NCBI RefSeq assembly: GCF_025630775.1
Contig: NZ_JAOSZE010000021.1
Span: 1-64,000 of the forward strand
DNA: 64,000 nucleotides
Reading direction: 5' to 3'
From: Actinoplanes sp. KI2
GTDB taxonomy: Bacteria; Actinomycetota; Actinomycetes; Mycobacteriales; Micromonosporaceae
Part shown: positions 26,868 to 35,651 of the stretch, in pieces
Position numbering within the stretch: position 1 is the stretch's first letter
Layout of the letters: each line of letters begins with the position of its first letter
Program-made: the position numbers and the translations under genes
Notes under the pieces: generated by a model
Database searches by the model: none
Told to the model about the DNA's origin: nothing
What the model saw: the letters and a program-made list of their open reading frames with translations, nothing else

Positions 26868-28857
26868 CCCGCATCGTGGTGGCCGCCGCCGGACGGGCCG
26901 GCCACCAGAATCGGTCACCGAGCTTGAGGGCGAGCGCCGGGACGACCACCGTACGCACGAGCAACGTGTCGACGAGGACCCCGACGCCGACGACCACGCC
27001 GATCTGGGTGAGCACCACGACCGGAAGCACGCCGAGCACCGCGAAGACCGCGGCCAGCAGGATTCCGGCCGAGGTGATCACGCCGCCGGTCGCGGCGAGG
27101 GCGCGCAGGACACCCTCGTCCCGGGCCTGGGTGATCAGGAAGATGTTGTAGTCGACGCCGAGTGCCACCAGGAACAGGAAGCTCAGCAGCGGCACGTTCG
27201 CGTCGAGCGGGCCGTCCAGCAGCAGCGCCGCCGCGCCGAGGCTGGCCGCGAAGCTCGCGACCACCGTGCTCAGCAGCAGGACCGGGGCGACGAGCGATCG
27301 GAGCAACGCGATCAGGACCACCAGCACAACCGCCAGGATCAGCGGGATCACCACGCGCACGTCCCGCCGGTTCGCCACGCGCTTGTCCAGCTCGGTCGCC
27401 GGCTCCCCGCCGACCAGCACCTCCCGATCGTTGCGGATCCTTTCCACGGTACGGTCGGCCGCAGGCGTGCCGGGGGCATCGGTCAGCTGAACGCCGAACT
27501 GAACCAGGCTCCCGTCACTGGACCGTTCCGGGGGCAGCACGCCGGCGACCCCGGTCGTCATGCGCAGCTCGGCGGCCACCCTCTCGGCCCGCGCCGCGTC
27601 GGTGACCACGATGGCGGGCTGGGCGGCACCGGCCGGGAAGTGCCGGGCGAGCGTCTCCTGGGCGACGATCGACGGGACCCGCGACCGGAACTGCTCGCTC
27701 TGGTCCAGCCCGACATCGATGGTGAGCAGGCCGGCCGAGAAGACGGCGAGGACGCCGAGGCCCATCGCCAGCACCGTGCCCGGGCGCCGGCCGACACCTC
27801 GCGCGACCCGCGCCCAGAATCCGGTCGCGGTCGGGTCTGCGCTGCCCACCCGCGGCACCTTCGGCCAGAAGACGCCGCGCGGCAGGGCGACGATCGCCGC
27901 GGGCAGCACGAACAGGCCGAACAGCAGGGCGACCAGCACGCCGGCCGCGGCTGCCACGCCGAGCGTGCGGTTCGCGGTGACCTGCGCGGCGAGCAGCGTG
28001 AGCAGAGCGAGCAGCACGGTACCGGCGCTGGCGGTGATCGCCGGGGCGGCCGCCCGCCAGGCCCGGCGCATCGCCGCGGCCCGGCGCATCGCCTCAGCCC
28101 GGCGCGTCGCCTCGGCCGGGGATGAGTCGCGCCGCAACTCCTCGCGATAGCGGGAGATGAGCAGCAGCGCGTAGTCGGTGCCGGCGCCGAAGACGAGCAC
28201 CGAGACGATGCCGGCCACCGAGGCGTCGGTCCGCTCCCCCACCAGCTGGGCGATCCACGGCAGCAGTTTCGCGGTCACCTGGTCGGCGAGACCGATCACG
28301 AGCAGGGGAACGATCCAGAGGATCGGACTGCGATAGGTGACCAGCAGCAGGATCGCTACCACCGCGGCGGTGGCGATCAGCAGCGTGAAGTCGGCGCCGT
28401 CGAAGGCGGCCGAGATGTCCCGCCCGACCGCGGCGCCGCCGGTGACCTGGACCTGCGGCACCGCCGATCGGATCCGGTCGATCGTGGCGTGTTCGGCGTC
28501 ATCGGTCAGGCCCGGCCGCAACTGGACGACGACGATCGCGGCCTGACCGTCCGGCGCGGCGACCGGGCGGGCGACCGCGTCGACGCCGGGAACGGTTCTG
28601 AGGGTCTCCGCCGCCCCGGTCAGGACCGCGACAGCGTCGCTGCCCTCCTTGACCAGGACCGCGCTGTTGGATCGGCCACTCGCGAAGCGATCGCGCAGTT
28701 CGGTGACCGCCGTCGACTGGGCGCCGGCGGGCAGGCCGTCGGCGGGTTTCTTGGCCGGCTGTGCCGGGGAGAACGCGAAGACCAAACCGGCGAACAGGAC
28801 GGTCATCAGCAGGACTACGACGACCCCGAGCCGGGTGGTCAGCAGTCGGGCAAGCAT
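26797..28857 (-). CDS. MMPL-family (RND) transporter
   Basis: 686 aa from the ATG at 28857 (GGGGAA just upstream). Two halves each have a transmembrane helix, a soluble porter domain and five further helices. VLVFGAGTDYALLLISRYREEL and LVALGVDYNIFLITQARDEG are the duplicated MMPL signatures with the Asp-Tyr pairs needed for proton relay. A short Met/Arg/Ala-rich insertion (AEAMRRAAAMRRAWRA) lies after the first motif. It exports lipids or drugs. It is divergent from a MarR gene with a shared operator. Its last 71 bp overlap the 3' end of the His-repeat gene. Confidence 0.93.
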   Translation of the reverse strand: MLARLLTTRLGVVVVLLMTVLFAGLVFAFSPAQPAKKPADGLPAGAQSTAVTELRDRFASGRSNSAVLVKEGSDAVAVLTGAAETLRTVPGVDAVARPVAAPDGQAAIVVVQLRPGLTDDAEHATIDRIRSAVPQVQVTGGAAVGRDISAAFDGADFTLLIATAAVVAILLLVTYRSPILWIVPLLVIGLADQVTAKLLPWIAQLVGERTDASVAGIVSVLVFGAGTDYALLLISRYREELRRDSSPAEATRRAEAMRRAAAMRRAWRAAAPAITASAGTVLLALLTLLAAQVTANRTLGVAAAAGVLVALLFGLFVLPAAIVALPRGVFWPKVPRVGSADPTATGFWARVARGVGRRPGTVLAMGLGVLAVFSAGLLTIDVGLDQSEQFRSRVPSIVAQETLARHFPAGAAQPAIVVTDAARAERVAAELRMTTGVAGVLPPERSSDGSLVQFGVQLTDAPGTPAADRTVERIRNDREVLVGGEPATELDKRVANRRDVRVVIPLILAVVLVVLIALLRSLVAPVLLLSTVVASFAASLGAAALLLDGPLDANVPLLSFLFLVALGVDYNIFLITQARDEGVLRALAATGGVITSAGILLAAVFAVLGVLPVVVLTQIGVVVGVGVLVDTLLVRTVVVPALALKLGDRFWWPARPAAATTMRVTSAASRRRSGRRLGRRCSGGAA

Positions 28858-28871
28858 GGCATTCCCCAATG

Positions 28872-28902
28872 TTTCGACGAGCGAATTATTCGACCGTGGA
28901 AA
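28872..28902. promoter_or_regulatory. MarR-type operator between the MMPL and MarR genes
   Basis: A 31-bp dyad centred on T28887. Twelve of fifteen base pairs are symmetric; the core CGAATTATTCG (28882-28892) has 5-bp perfect arms, and outer arms TTTC/GAAA (28872-28875, 28899-28902) match. It fills most of the 52-bp space between the two start codons, so one bound dimer could control both genes. Confidence 0.75.
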
Positions 28903-28909
28903 CGATAGA

Positions 28910-29392
28910 ATGAGCGGCGTGCCGACGCAACCGGACCGCGAGACGGTCATGGACGACCTGATCGACGCGCTGCGCCGCTTCACGGTCGAGAGCGACGTCT
29001 TCGTGGACGTGTTCGCCCGCGCGCACGGCCTCGGCCGCAGCGATCTGAATGCGATCATGTGGATCAGCACCGGCACCTCGACCGGCGACCCGATCACGGT
29101 CGGCGAGCTGGCCCAGCGGCTGCGGCTGAGCCCCGCGGCCGCGACGGCGCTGGTCGACCGGCTCGAGGCGGTCGGGCACGTGCGGCGCACCCGCGATCCG
29201 CAGGACCGCCGCCGCGTGACGGTGCGGATGAGCGAGACCGCCATGACCGTGGCCTCGGCGTTCTTCGTGCCGCTGGGCCGGCGGATGCACGACGCCGCGA
29301 CGGAGTTCAGCGACGAGGAGTTGGCCCGGACCGCCGAGATCGTCCGCCGCTTGACGAACACGGTGACCGACGCGAGCCGCGACCGCGCCTGA
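28910..29392 (+). CDS. MarR-family transcriptional regulator
   Basis: 160 aa from the ATG at 28910. The winged helix-turn-helix is ITVGELAQRLRLSPAAATALVDRLEAVGHVRRTRDPQDRRRVTVRMSE, with helical dimerisation segments on both sides. It is divergent from the MMPL exporter and probably represses it through the dyad in the shared 52-bp promoter region, releasing it when an exported compound binds. It ends one base before the convergent MFS gene stop. Confidence 0.93.
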   Translation: MSGVPTQPDRETVMDDLIDALRRFTVESDVFVDVFARAHGLGRSDLNAIMWISTGTSTGDPITVGELAQRLRLSPAAATALVDRLEAVGHVRRTRDPQDRRRVTVRMSETAMTVASAFFVPLGRRMHDAATEFSDEELARTAEIVRRLTNTVTDASRDRA

Positions 29393-30544
29393 TCAGCCGC
29401 CCACGTGCGGGCGCATCGCCGGGATGGCGACGATCAGTGTGCAGGCACACAGGGCCGCGGCGCTCACGCCCAGCGACCAGTGCACCCCGACCACCGCGCC
29501 GAACAGGCCGACCGTGATGCCGCTGCCGAAGCGCAGACCGTTGGCCGCCACGCCGTACACGCCGATCACCTTGCCCCGGTCGCCCGGCGGCGCCAGCAGC
29601 TGCACGACCGTCTGACCGATCGACATCGACGCCAGATTGGCCACCCCGCCGATCACCAGCAGCAGCACGGCGATCGGAAACGAACCCGCCACCGCGAACA
29701 GAAGCGTGCTCACCCCGTACACCAGGGTGCTCAGGACGGCGGCGCCGACGGTTGCCCGAATCCATCCGGTGGCCTCCAGCACGAGGCCGCCCAGAACCCC
29801 ACCGGCGCCGTTGGCGAAAAGCAGGATGCCGTACGCCGTTCCCGCGCTGCCCAGGTCCTGCGCGAAAATGGGCATCGACGACTGCATCGACGCGCCGACG
29901 AAGAACGATCCGAGGCCGCCGAGCACAATCATGCTGACCAGCGTGCGATTGCTGCGTATCGCGCGCAGGACGCGCAACGAGCCGAGCACGCCGACCCGTT
30001 CGTGCTGCACCACGCCACCGTCCCGGGTGTGACCGGTGAAACGCGTACGAAAAAGGAAAAGCATGAGCGGCAGGTAGAACAGCACGTTCGCGAAGATGCC
30101 GGCGGACGGCCCGAGCCCGAGCAGCAACGCCGACCCGACCACCGGGCCGAACAGCACGCCCAGGCTGCGGAAGGTGGCGTTCAGGCGGACCGCGCTGGGC
30201 AGTTCCTCGTCGCCGACGAAATCGTGCAGCATCAGCTGTTCGCCCGGCCCCCACAGCGAGCCCGCGAGGCCGTGCAGAACGAGCAGGACGCACGCCTCCC
30301 ACATCCGCAGCGTGCCGGTCACGAACAGCACGCCCCACAGCACCGAGACGAGCATGAACAGCGCCTGCGCCGCCTGGATGACCCGACGGCAGTCGAACCG
30401 ATCGGCGAGCCCGCCGAAGTACACCGAGAACAGCAGGAACGGCACCCAGTGGCTGATCACCTCGAACCCGGCGAGGGCCGGCGAATGGAATTTCTGCCAC
30501 AGCTGCCAATAGGTGATGACGTGCTCGATGTTGTCGGCCATCAT
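29393..30544 (-). CDS. MFS transporter (start uncertain, probably upstream)
   Basis: 383 aa from the first ATG (30544). The protein has about eleven helices, with FGGLADRFDCRRVI as the loop 2-3 signature. The homologous N-terminus seems longer: in frame upstream one reads RNPDCRPYLFGAALA, which completes helix 1, yet no ATG, GTG or TTG occurs before the in-frame stop. A CTG at 30637, preceded by a purine-rich GGGGGAGG, could start translation. Without it helix 1 is cut. Substrate unknown. It lies next to the phospholipase C gene on the same strand, about 120-210 bp downstream. Confidence 0.82.
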   Translation of the reverse strand: MMADNIEHVITYWQLWQKFHSPALAGFEVISHWVPFLLFSVYFGGLADRFDCRRVIQAAQALFMLVSVLWGVLFVTGTLRMWEACVLLVLHGLAGSLWGPGEQLMLHDFVGDEELPSAVRLNATFRSLGVLFGPVVGSALLLGLGPSAGIFANVLFYLPLMLFLFRTRFTGHTRDGGVVQHERVGVLGSLRVLRAIRSNRTLVSMIVLGGLGSFFVGASMQSSMPIFAQDLGSAGTAYGILLFANGAGGVLGGLVLEATGWIRATVGAAVLSTLVYGVSTLLFAVAGSFPIAVLLLVIGGVANLASMSIGQTVVQLLAPPGDRGKVIGVYGVAANGLRFGSGITVGLFGAVVGVHWSLGVSAAALCACTLIVAIPAMRPHVGG

Positions 30545-30758
30545 CGCCAGCGCCGCGCCGAACAGATAGGGGCGGCAATCCGGATTGCGCAGGGCGGCGA
30601 ACCGCCGGGGCGCGGCGGGCGCCCCGGCGCCGGTCAGGCCTCCCCCTCGCGCGGGCCCGGCGGCACGCCCGCCTCTCCGGCGGCCCGGACGAAGACATCA
30701 CTCGGCACGTCTCCCACCGTATAGACCCACGGGCCGGCGGCCGCACGCCAGGTGATCG

Positions 30759-32882
30759 TCAGCCCGAGATGCTGGGCTTTCCGGTCTCCAGGTGGCCGAC
30801 CAGCCGCTGCGACCACCCGGCGTCGCGATCGGCGGTGACCGTCACGTCGTACCAGCCGTGGCTCTGCTCGATCGGATCCGCGCTCCAGGTGCGGGCGCTG
30901 TGCGGGGCGACCCGTACGGTCTGCGGCCGCCCGGTGATGTAGTGGTTGTGCGCGACGGTGAAGGTCACCGGCGCGGCCGAGTCGTTGTGCAGCGTCAGCC
31001 GCAGCTTCGGCGTCCCGGCCGGGCGGCCCTCGTAGTAGGACGCGGCCACCCGCAGGTCCCGGCCGGCGCTCGCGGTGTCCCCGGCGAAGCGGCGCAGGAA
31101 CCGGTTGGGCCCGATCACGGTCAGGTCGTAGGCGGTCCCGTTCAGCGGCCCGTCGCCGGTGGCGGTCCGCCGGGCTCCGACCGTGTACTGACCGGGGAAC
31201 GCGGCCGGGTAGTCGGCCGGCGCCGGGAGCCCGGCGAGGTTGTCGTAGACCGCGAAGTGACTGGCCTTGCTCACGAACGGGGCGTCGTTGCTGAACGCCA
31301 GCCGGGCGGTCGAGCCGGTGAACCCGATCAGGTTCGCGTTCGGCTGGTACGGCAGTGGACGCGACCGCTTCGTCCCGCCCTCCTGGACGGGCATCGCGTT
31401 GTCGCCGGGCAGTGGGTCGTACTCGACCTCGGGGACCAGGGCCCCGGTCCGCGGAAGCGGAGGCATGCCGTAGACCGGCGCCGAGAAGTCGAAGGCGGCC
31501 GTCAGGTCGCCGCAGACCCGGCGCCGCCAGGTGCTGATGTTCGGGCTGATCGCCGGCCGGCCGAACGCCGCGGTCCACTTCTCCAGGAATTGGATCACCG
31601 AGGTGTGATCGGAGACCTCCGAGGTCACCCAGCCGCCGCGCGTCCAGGGCGAAATCAGCAGCAGCGGTACGCGGAAGCCGAGCCCGACCGGGACCGGCGC
31701 GGTGATCCCGTACGCGTCGAGGGTGCCGGCCACGAACTCGTCCGGTTCCCCGGGGGCGGGCGCCGGCGGCGGAACGTGGTCGAACTGCCCATCGTTCTCG
31801 TCGTAGTTGAGAATGACCAGCGTCGAGTCGAACACCTCGGTATCGGCGTTGAGGGCCTCGAGCAGGCCGCGCAGGAAGTACGCGCCGTTGCTCGGAGCGG
31901 TGACCGGGTGCTCGGAGAAGAACTGGTTGTTCACGACCCAGCTCACCCGCGGCAGGTTGCCGGCGAGCACGTCGGATCGGATCGCGTTGTTGATGTTGTC
32001 GGCATTGCCGGCGAGACCGGTGACCGGTTCCGGCACGTTCCGCACGCCGTTGTCGTAGTAGACGTTTCCGGGCGCGGCCGTCCCGCCCTGGGCCGGGTCG
32101 AGCCTCGCGAACGTGTCGAAGTATTCGAGCCCGTTGTCGCCGTAGTCGTCCTCGCACTGGTAGACCCGCCAGGTGACGCCGGCCGCCTGCAGCTGCTCGG
32201 CGTACGACCTCCAGGGCAGGAACCTGCCCAGCTCGTCGCCGCCGGAGTAGGCGATGAAGTCGCCGTGCTTCTGATCGGCATTGATCGTGCCGCTCCACAG
32301 ATAGGTCCGGTTCGGACCGGTCGCGCTCAGCACCGAGCAGTGGTAGGCGTCGCCGATCGTGTACGCGTCGGCCAGCGCATAGTGGAACGGCAGGTCCCGC
32401 CGATCGAGGTAGCCCAGCGTGGTCGGCCCGCCCTTGGCCGCGTACCACCCGTTCATCAGCCCGCCGTACCAGGCGCCGTGCTGGTCGGCCCACCCGTGGC
32501 TGGTCCCGCCGTAGTTCGCGGCGCCGAGCTCCGGGCTGGGCGGCGCCTCGCCGCCCCACTCCTCGGCGCCGCTGAGCCGCCACGGATACTGCGTCGCCTC
32601 GCCGGCCGGCTGCTCCCAGACGGTCTTCCCGCCGGGCAGCTGGATGGTCGACCGATCGCCGAAGCCGCGGACGCCGCGAAGCGACCCGAAATAGTGGTCG
32701 AAGCTCCGGTTCTCCTGCATGACGACCACGACGTGTTTGATGTCGCGCAGGTCGCCGTGGCAGCCGGGCTTTCGCGGCGCGGCCTCGGCGGCGCCGGAGC
32801 CCGCGACGGCGCCGGACAACGACGCGGTGACGGCCGCGGCGGCCGCCGTGCCGAGAAACTCTCTACGGGACAGTTCGGACAT
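30759..32882 (-). CDS. Phosphocholine-specific phospholipase C (non-haemolytic type), Tat-exported
   Basis: 707 aa, the usual size. The twin-arginine motif SRREFLG at residues 5-11 is followed by an Ala-rich region with AEAA. The catalytic domain starts with HVVVVMQENRSFDHYFGSLRG, the signature of bacterial phospholipase C/acid phosphatase enzymes, and includes NYDENDGQFDHVPPP. Two small C-terminal DUF756 domains (RFLRRFAGD ... YHNDSAAPVTFTVAHN-like; VAPHSARTWSADPIEQSHGWYDVTV) complete it. It removes the head group of membrane phospholipids outside the cell, often to recover phosphate. No pho box was identified. Confidence 0.93.
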   Translation of the reverse strand: MSELSRREFLGTAAAAAVTASLSGAVAGSGAAEAAPRKPGCHGDLRDIKHVVVVMQENRSFDHYFGSLRGVRGFGDRSTIQLPGGKTVWEQPAGEATQYPWRLSGAEEWGGEAPPSPELGAANYGGTSHGWADQHGAWYGGLMNGWYAAKGGPTTLGYLDRRDLPFHYALADAYTIGDAYHCSVLSATGPNRTYLWSGTINADQKHGDFIAYSGGDELGRFLPWRSYAEQLQAAGVTWRVYQCEDDYGDNGLEYFDTFARLDPAQGGTAAPGNVYYDNGVRNVPEPVTGLAGNADNINNAIRSDVLAGNLPRVSWVVNNQFFSEHPVTAPSNGAYFLRGLLEALNADTEVFDSTLVILNYDENDGQFDHVPPPAPAPGEPDEFVAGTLDAYGITAPVPVGLGFRVPLLLISPWTRGGWVTSEVSDHTSVIQFLEKWTAAFGRPAISPNISTWRRRVCGDLTAAFDFSAPVYGMPPLPRTGALVPEVEYDPLPGDNAMPVQEGGTKRSRPLPYQPNANLIGFTGSTARLAFSNDAPFVSKASHFAVYDNLAGLPAPADYPAAFPGQYTVGARRTATGDGPLNGTAYDLTVIGPNRFLRRFAGDTASAGRDLRVAASYYEGRPAGTPKLRLTLHNDSAAPVTFTVAHNHYITGRPQTVRVAPHSARTWSADPIEQSHGWYDVTVTADRDAGWSQRLVGHLETGKPSISG

Positions 32883-33014
32883 GACTTGTCACCCCCGGGA
32901 AGGCGGAACAGTGCCTCCCGACGCTGGGCCCGCCACCTGGCCCGAGCGCGACAACCAAACAAAGGCGACATGCCGTTTGCCCGACGCGGCGGCATCGCCG
33001 CCGCGTTCGGCCGA

Positions 33015-33374
33015 CTACCGCGTCATCCGGTCGGCGATCTCGTGCACGCGGTGCACGGTGATGCCGGTGCGCTGCTCCACCGCCAGCGGGTGGTCGGTCG
33101 GTTCCAGCACGACGTGCGGGCGGGTGCCCACCACATCGGTGTGCACTTCGGACTTCAGCCGCAGCGTGCTCTCCGAATAGGCGGGCAGCGTCGTGGAGAG
33201 CCAGCCGAAGTAGGCCGGCTCGCTCTCGCGCCCCTCGGTCGTCCAGAGGTCGAGCAGACGGCCGAAGTTGGCCCGGCTCAGCGAGACCCAGACGCCCCAC
33301 ACGAAGTCCTCGTCGGCGTCGGTCACCGGGATGACCAGGCGGGCGCGGACGAAGAAATGCTCGGCCCGGATCAC
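33015..33374 (-). CDS. DUF2199 family protein, N-terminally truncated
   Basis: 119 aa from the GTG at 33374; the family is normally about 150-170 aa. The retained part (HFFVRARLVIPVTDADEDFVWGVWVSLSRANF ... GTRPHVVLEPTDHPLAVEQRTGITVHRVHEI) is well conserved. In-frame sequence upstream (RPVLEDEICVI) still fits the family, but it runs into a stop at about 33430 without any start codon. The usual N-terminal Cys pair is absent. It may be a decayed gene or be expressed from the GTG. It lies 80 bp after the MFS exporter stop on the same strand. Confidence 0.65.
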   Translation of the reverse strand: MIRAEHFFVRARLVIPVTDADEDFVWGVWVSLSRANFGRLLDLWTTEGRESEPAYFGWLSTTLPAYSESTLRLKSEVHTDVVGTRPHVVLEPTDHPLAVEQRTGITVHRVHEIADRMTR

Positions 33375-33456
33375 ACAGATCTCGTCCTCGAGGACGGGTC
33401 GCTCGTTCGGCGTCGGCCGCGCTCAGGTGCGCCGGATGAGCCACGTGGCCACGACG

Positions 33457-34908
33457 TCACTCCTCCGGCAGAGCGGCGTCGGCCGTGCTCGCGTGCACCG
33501 GGATGAACATCGCGAGCAGCGCGGCCATGACCGCGGACGCCGCGCAGATCACGAACAGCAGTTGGTACGCGCCCAGCGACGGCAGCGCGTGCCCGGCCAG
33601 GTCGATCGTCTTCGCGGCCAGGATGGCGCCGCCGATCGCGCTGGCCAGGCTGCTGCCGACGCTGCGGAACAGGGCGTTCAGACCGTTGGCGGCGGCCAGT
33701 TCGGAGCGTGGCGCGGCATGGATGATCAGGCCGGGCATGGCGGCGTACGCGATGCCGGTGCCCGCGCCCGCGATGGTCGCGCCCAGGATGACCTGGAAGA
33801 GGCTGCCGGTGAGCCAGATGCGGCCGGCGAAGCCGACCGCGATGATCAGCGAGCCGATGATGAGCGCGGTGCGCGGCCGGAGCTTCGCCGACAGCGGGCT
33901 GAGCAGCAGCATCGCGATGCCGCCCGGCAGCATGCACAGGCCGCCGACCAGAATGGACTTGCCGAAGCCGTAGCCGGTGACCGCCGGGGCCTGCACGTAG
34001 GTGGCGGTGCCGATCAGCGTGGCGAACAGGGCGAAGCCGACGCACAGCGACGCGAGGTTGGTGAGCAGCAGGGACGGACGGGCGGTGGTGCGCACGTCGA
34101 CCAGCGGCGACTTGATCCGCAGCTCGACCAGGATGAAGACGATCAGCAGGACGGCCGCGAGCGCGAGCAGCCCGAGCGTCTTCGGATCGGTCCAGCCCCA
34201 CGAGTCGCCCTGGGCCAGCGGGAGCAGCAACGCGAGCATCGCACCGCCGAGCAGAGCCGTGCCGATCAGGTCCATCCGGCCCGTCGCGGTGCGGATCGGC
34301 TCGGGCACGAGCAGCACGATGCCGGGGATGGCGAGCAGGCCGCCGGCCACGCAGACCCAGAACAGCGTGTGGTAGTCGGCGTACTGGGCGATCACGCCGG
34401 CCAGCGGCAGGCCGAGCGCGCCGCCGACGCCGAGCATAGCGCTGATCAGGGCGATGCCGGCGCCCGCGTGCTCCTTGGGAAGGGTGACGCCGATCAGGCT
34501 GATGCTCAGCGGGACGGTGGCGACGGAGAGGCCGACCACCGAACGACCGACGATCATCCAGGTGAGGTCGTCGGAGAGCGCGCAGATCAGCGAGCCGACG
34601 ACCAGCGCGGCGAGCGCCACCAGCACCATCCGGCGGGTGCCGTACAGGTCGCCGAGCCGGCCGAAGGCGGGCACCGCGACCGCGCCGACCAGCAGGGTCG
34701 AGGTGAGCAGCCAGGCGACGCCGTCGCCGCCGGTGTGCAGGTCGACGGCGAGCTCGCCGAGCACCGGAACCAGCAGCGACTGGGTGAGCGAGACCATCAG
34801 CGCGCCGACGCCGATGACCAGCAGGATCACGACCTGGCGGCCGGTCCAGGTCTTCTTCTCCCCCGCCGCGCCCTCGGCGGGCGCGGCCAGATCAACGGCT
34901 TGCGACAT
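33457..34908 (-). CDS. DHA2-family (14-helix) MFS drug transporter
   Basis: 483 aa from the ATG at 34908, with GAGGGAG 6 nt upstream; an earlier in-frame ATG lacks support. Motif A is FGRLGDLYGTRRMVL, and motif C-like glycine/proline helices follow (ISAMLGVGGALGLPLAGVIAQYADYHTLF). The 14-helix EmrB/QacA arrangement suggests proton-driven export of drugs. It is divergent from a TetR gene, with a 17-bp inverted repeat close to its start, so it should be repressed by that regulator. Confidence 0.92.
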   Translation of the reverse strand: MSQAVDLAAPAEGAAGEKKTWTGRQVVILLVIGVGALMVSLTQSLLVPVLGELAVDLHTGGDGVAWLLTSTLLVGAVAVPAFGRLGDLYGTRRMVLVALAALVVGSLICALSDDLTWMIVGRSVVGLSVATVPLSISLIGVTLPKEHAGAGIALISAMLGVGGALGLPLAGVIAQYADYHTLFWVCVAGGLLAIPGIVLLVPEPIRTATGRMDLIGTALLGGAMLALLLPLAQGDSWGWTDPKTLGLLALAAVLLIVFILVELRIKSPLVDVRTTARPSLLLTNLASLCVGFALFATLIGTATYVQAPAVTGYGFGKSILVGGLCMLPGGIAMLLLSPLSAKLRPRTALIIGSLIIAVGFAGRIWLTGSLFQVILGATIAGAGTGIAYAAMPGLIIHAAPRSELAAANGLNALFRSVGSSLASAIGGAILAAKTIDLAGHALPSLGAYQLLFVICAASAVMAALLAMFIPVHASTADAALPEE

Positions 34909-34924
34909 CGGGCTCCCTCTCTTG

Positions 34925-34941
34925 GTGGCAGAATGTGCCAC
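34925..34941. promoter_or_regulatory. TetR-type operator GTGGCA-N5-TGCCAC
   Basis: Perfect 6-bp arms (34925-34930 and 34936-34941). A third half-site TGCCAC stands at 34953-34958. They lie 17-50 bp upstream of the DHA2 exporter start in the 133-bp divergent region. Confidence 0.75.
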
Positions 34942-35041
34942 GAGGCAGAGGGTGCCACAAGAAAGTTGCGCATTGGGCATCGGAGAGACGCGCTGAGACC
35001 GGGGTCACATACGATGGCCCGGAGCCGGAGGGAGAGGGCCG

Positions 35042-35626
35042 ATCACCGGGCTGAGGGACCGCAAGCGGGAGCGCAGTCGCGTACTGACCGCGGAGACGGC
35101 GTGGCGGTTGTTCATCGAGCGGGGGTACGACAACGTGACCGTCGCCGACATCTGCGCGGCCGCCGAGATCGCGCCGCGGACCTTCCACCGCTATTTCACC
35201 GGCAAGGACGACGTGATCGCCGAGCCGGTGCGGTACATGACCAGCCTGGTCGCCCGGCAGATCGCCGCCGCGCCGCCCGAGATGTCCGACTCGGCGGCGC
35301 TCCGGAAGGCGATCCACGAGCTGGGCATCTTCGTGATCGACCACCGGGACTGGCTCGGCGCCCTGCGTGCGGTGATCCGGCAGTCGCCGCATCTGAGCGC
35401 CACCCATCAGGGGGTGCCGCCCGAACGCGAGCTGGAACTGAGCCGGCAACTGGCCGCACGCCGCGGGGAAGCCGAGCCCGACTGGCGGCTGCGCCTGCTG
35501 GTGGCCTGCTCGGTGGCCGCCTTCCGGATCTGGCACGACGACTACCTGCGTGGCATGACGGCCGACCCACTGACCAGGTTGGACGAGATGGTGACGGCGG
35601 CGTCCCGCCCGGACCGGGACGATTGA
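35042..35626 (+). CDS. TetR-family regulator, apparent ATC start
   Basis: About 194 aa. The helix-turn-helix (ITGLRDRKRERSRVLTAETA ... NVTVADICAAAEIAPRTFHRYFTGKDDV) is complete only if translation begins at 35042, where the codon is ATC. A strong Shine-Dalgarno GGAGGGAG at 35027-35034 is spaced 7 nt from that codon. No in-frame ATG or GTG exists; the next candidates are CTG 35051 and TTG 35108, the latter losing helix 1. Related regulators typically begin MTGLRDRKRER, so ATC replaces ATG. It is divergent from the DHA2 exporter that it probably represses. Confidence 0.85.
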   Translation: MTGLRDRKRERSRVLTAETAWRLFIERGYDNVTVADICAAAEIAPRTFHRYFTGKDDVIAEPVRYMTSLVARQIAAAPPEMSDSAALRKAIHELGIFVIDHRDWLGALRAVIRQSPHLSATHQGVPPERELELSRQLAARRGEAEPDWRLRLLVACSVAAFRIWHDDYLRGMTADPLTRLDEMVTAASRPDRDD

Positions 35627-35651
35627 TCCGGGCGGGACGACCGGGGAAAGA

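Noticed and set aside
25359..26918. Long minus-strand frame with RVVVTGRRCR repeats
   Set aside because: It is the antisense reading of the His-repeat DNA and has no domain similarity; a shadow of the plus-strand gene.
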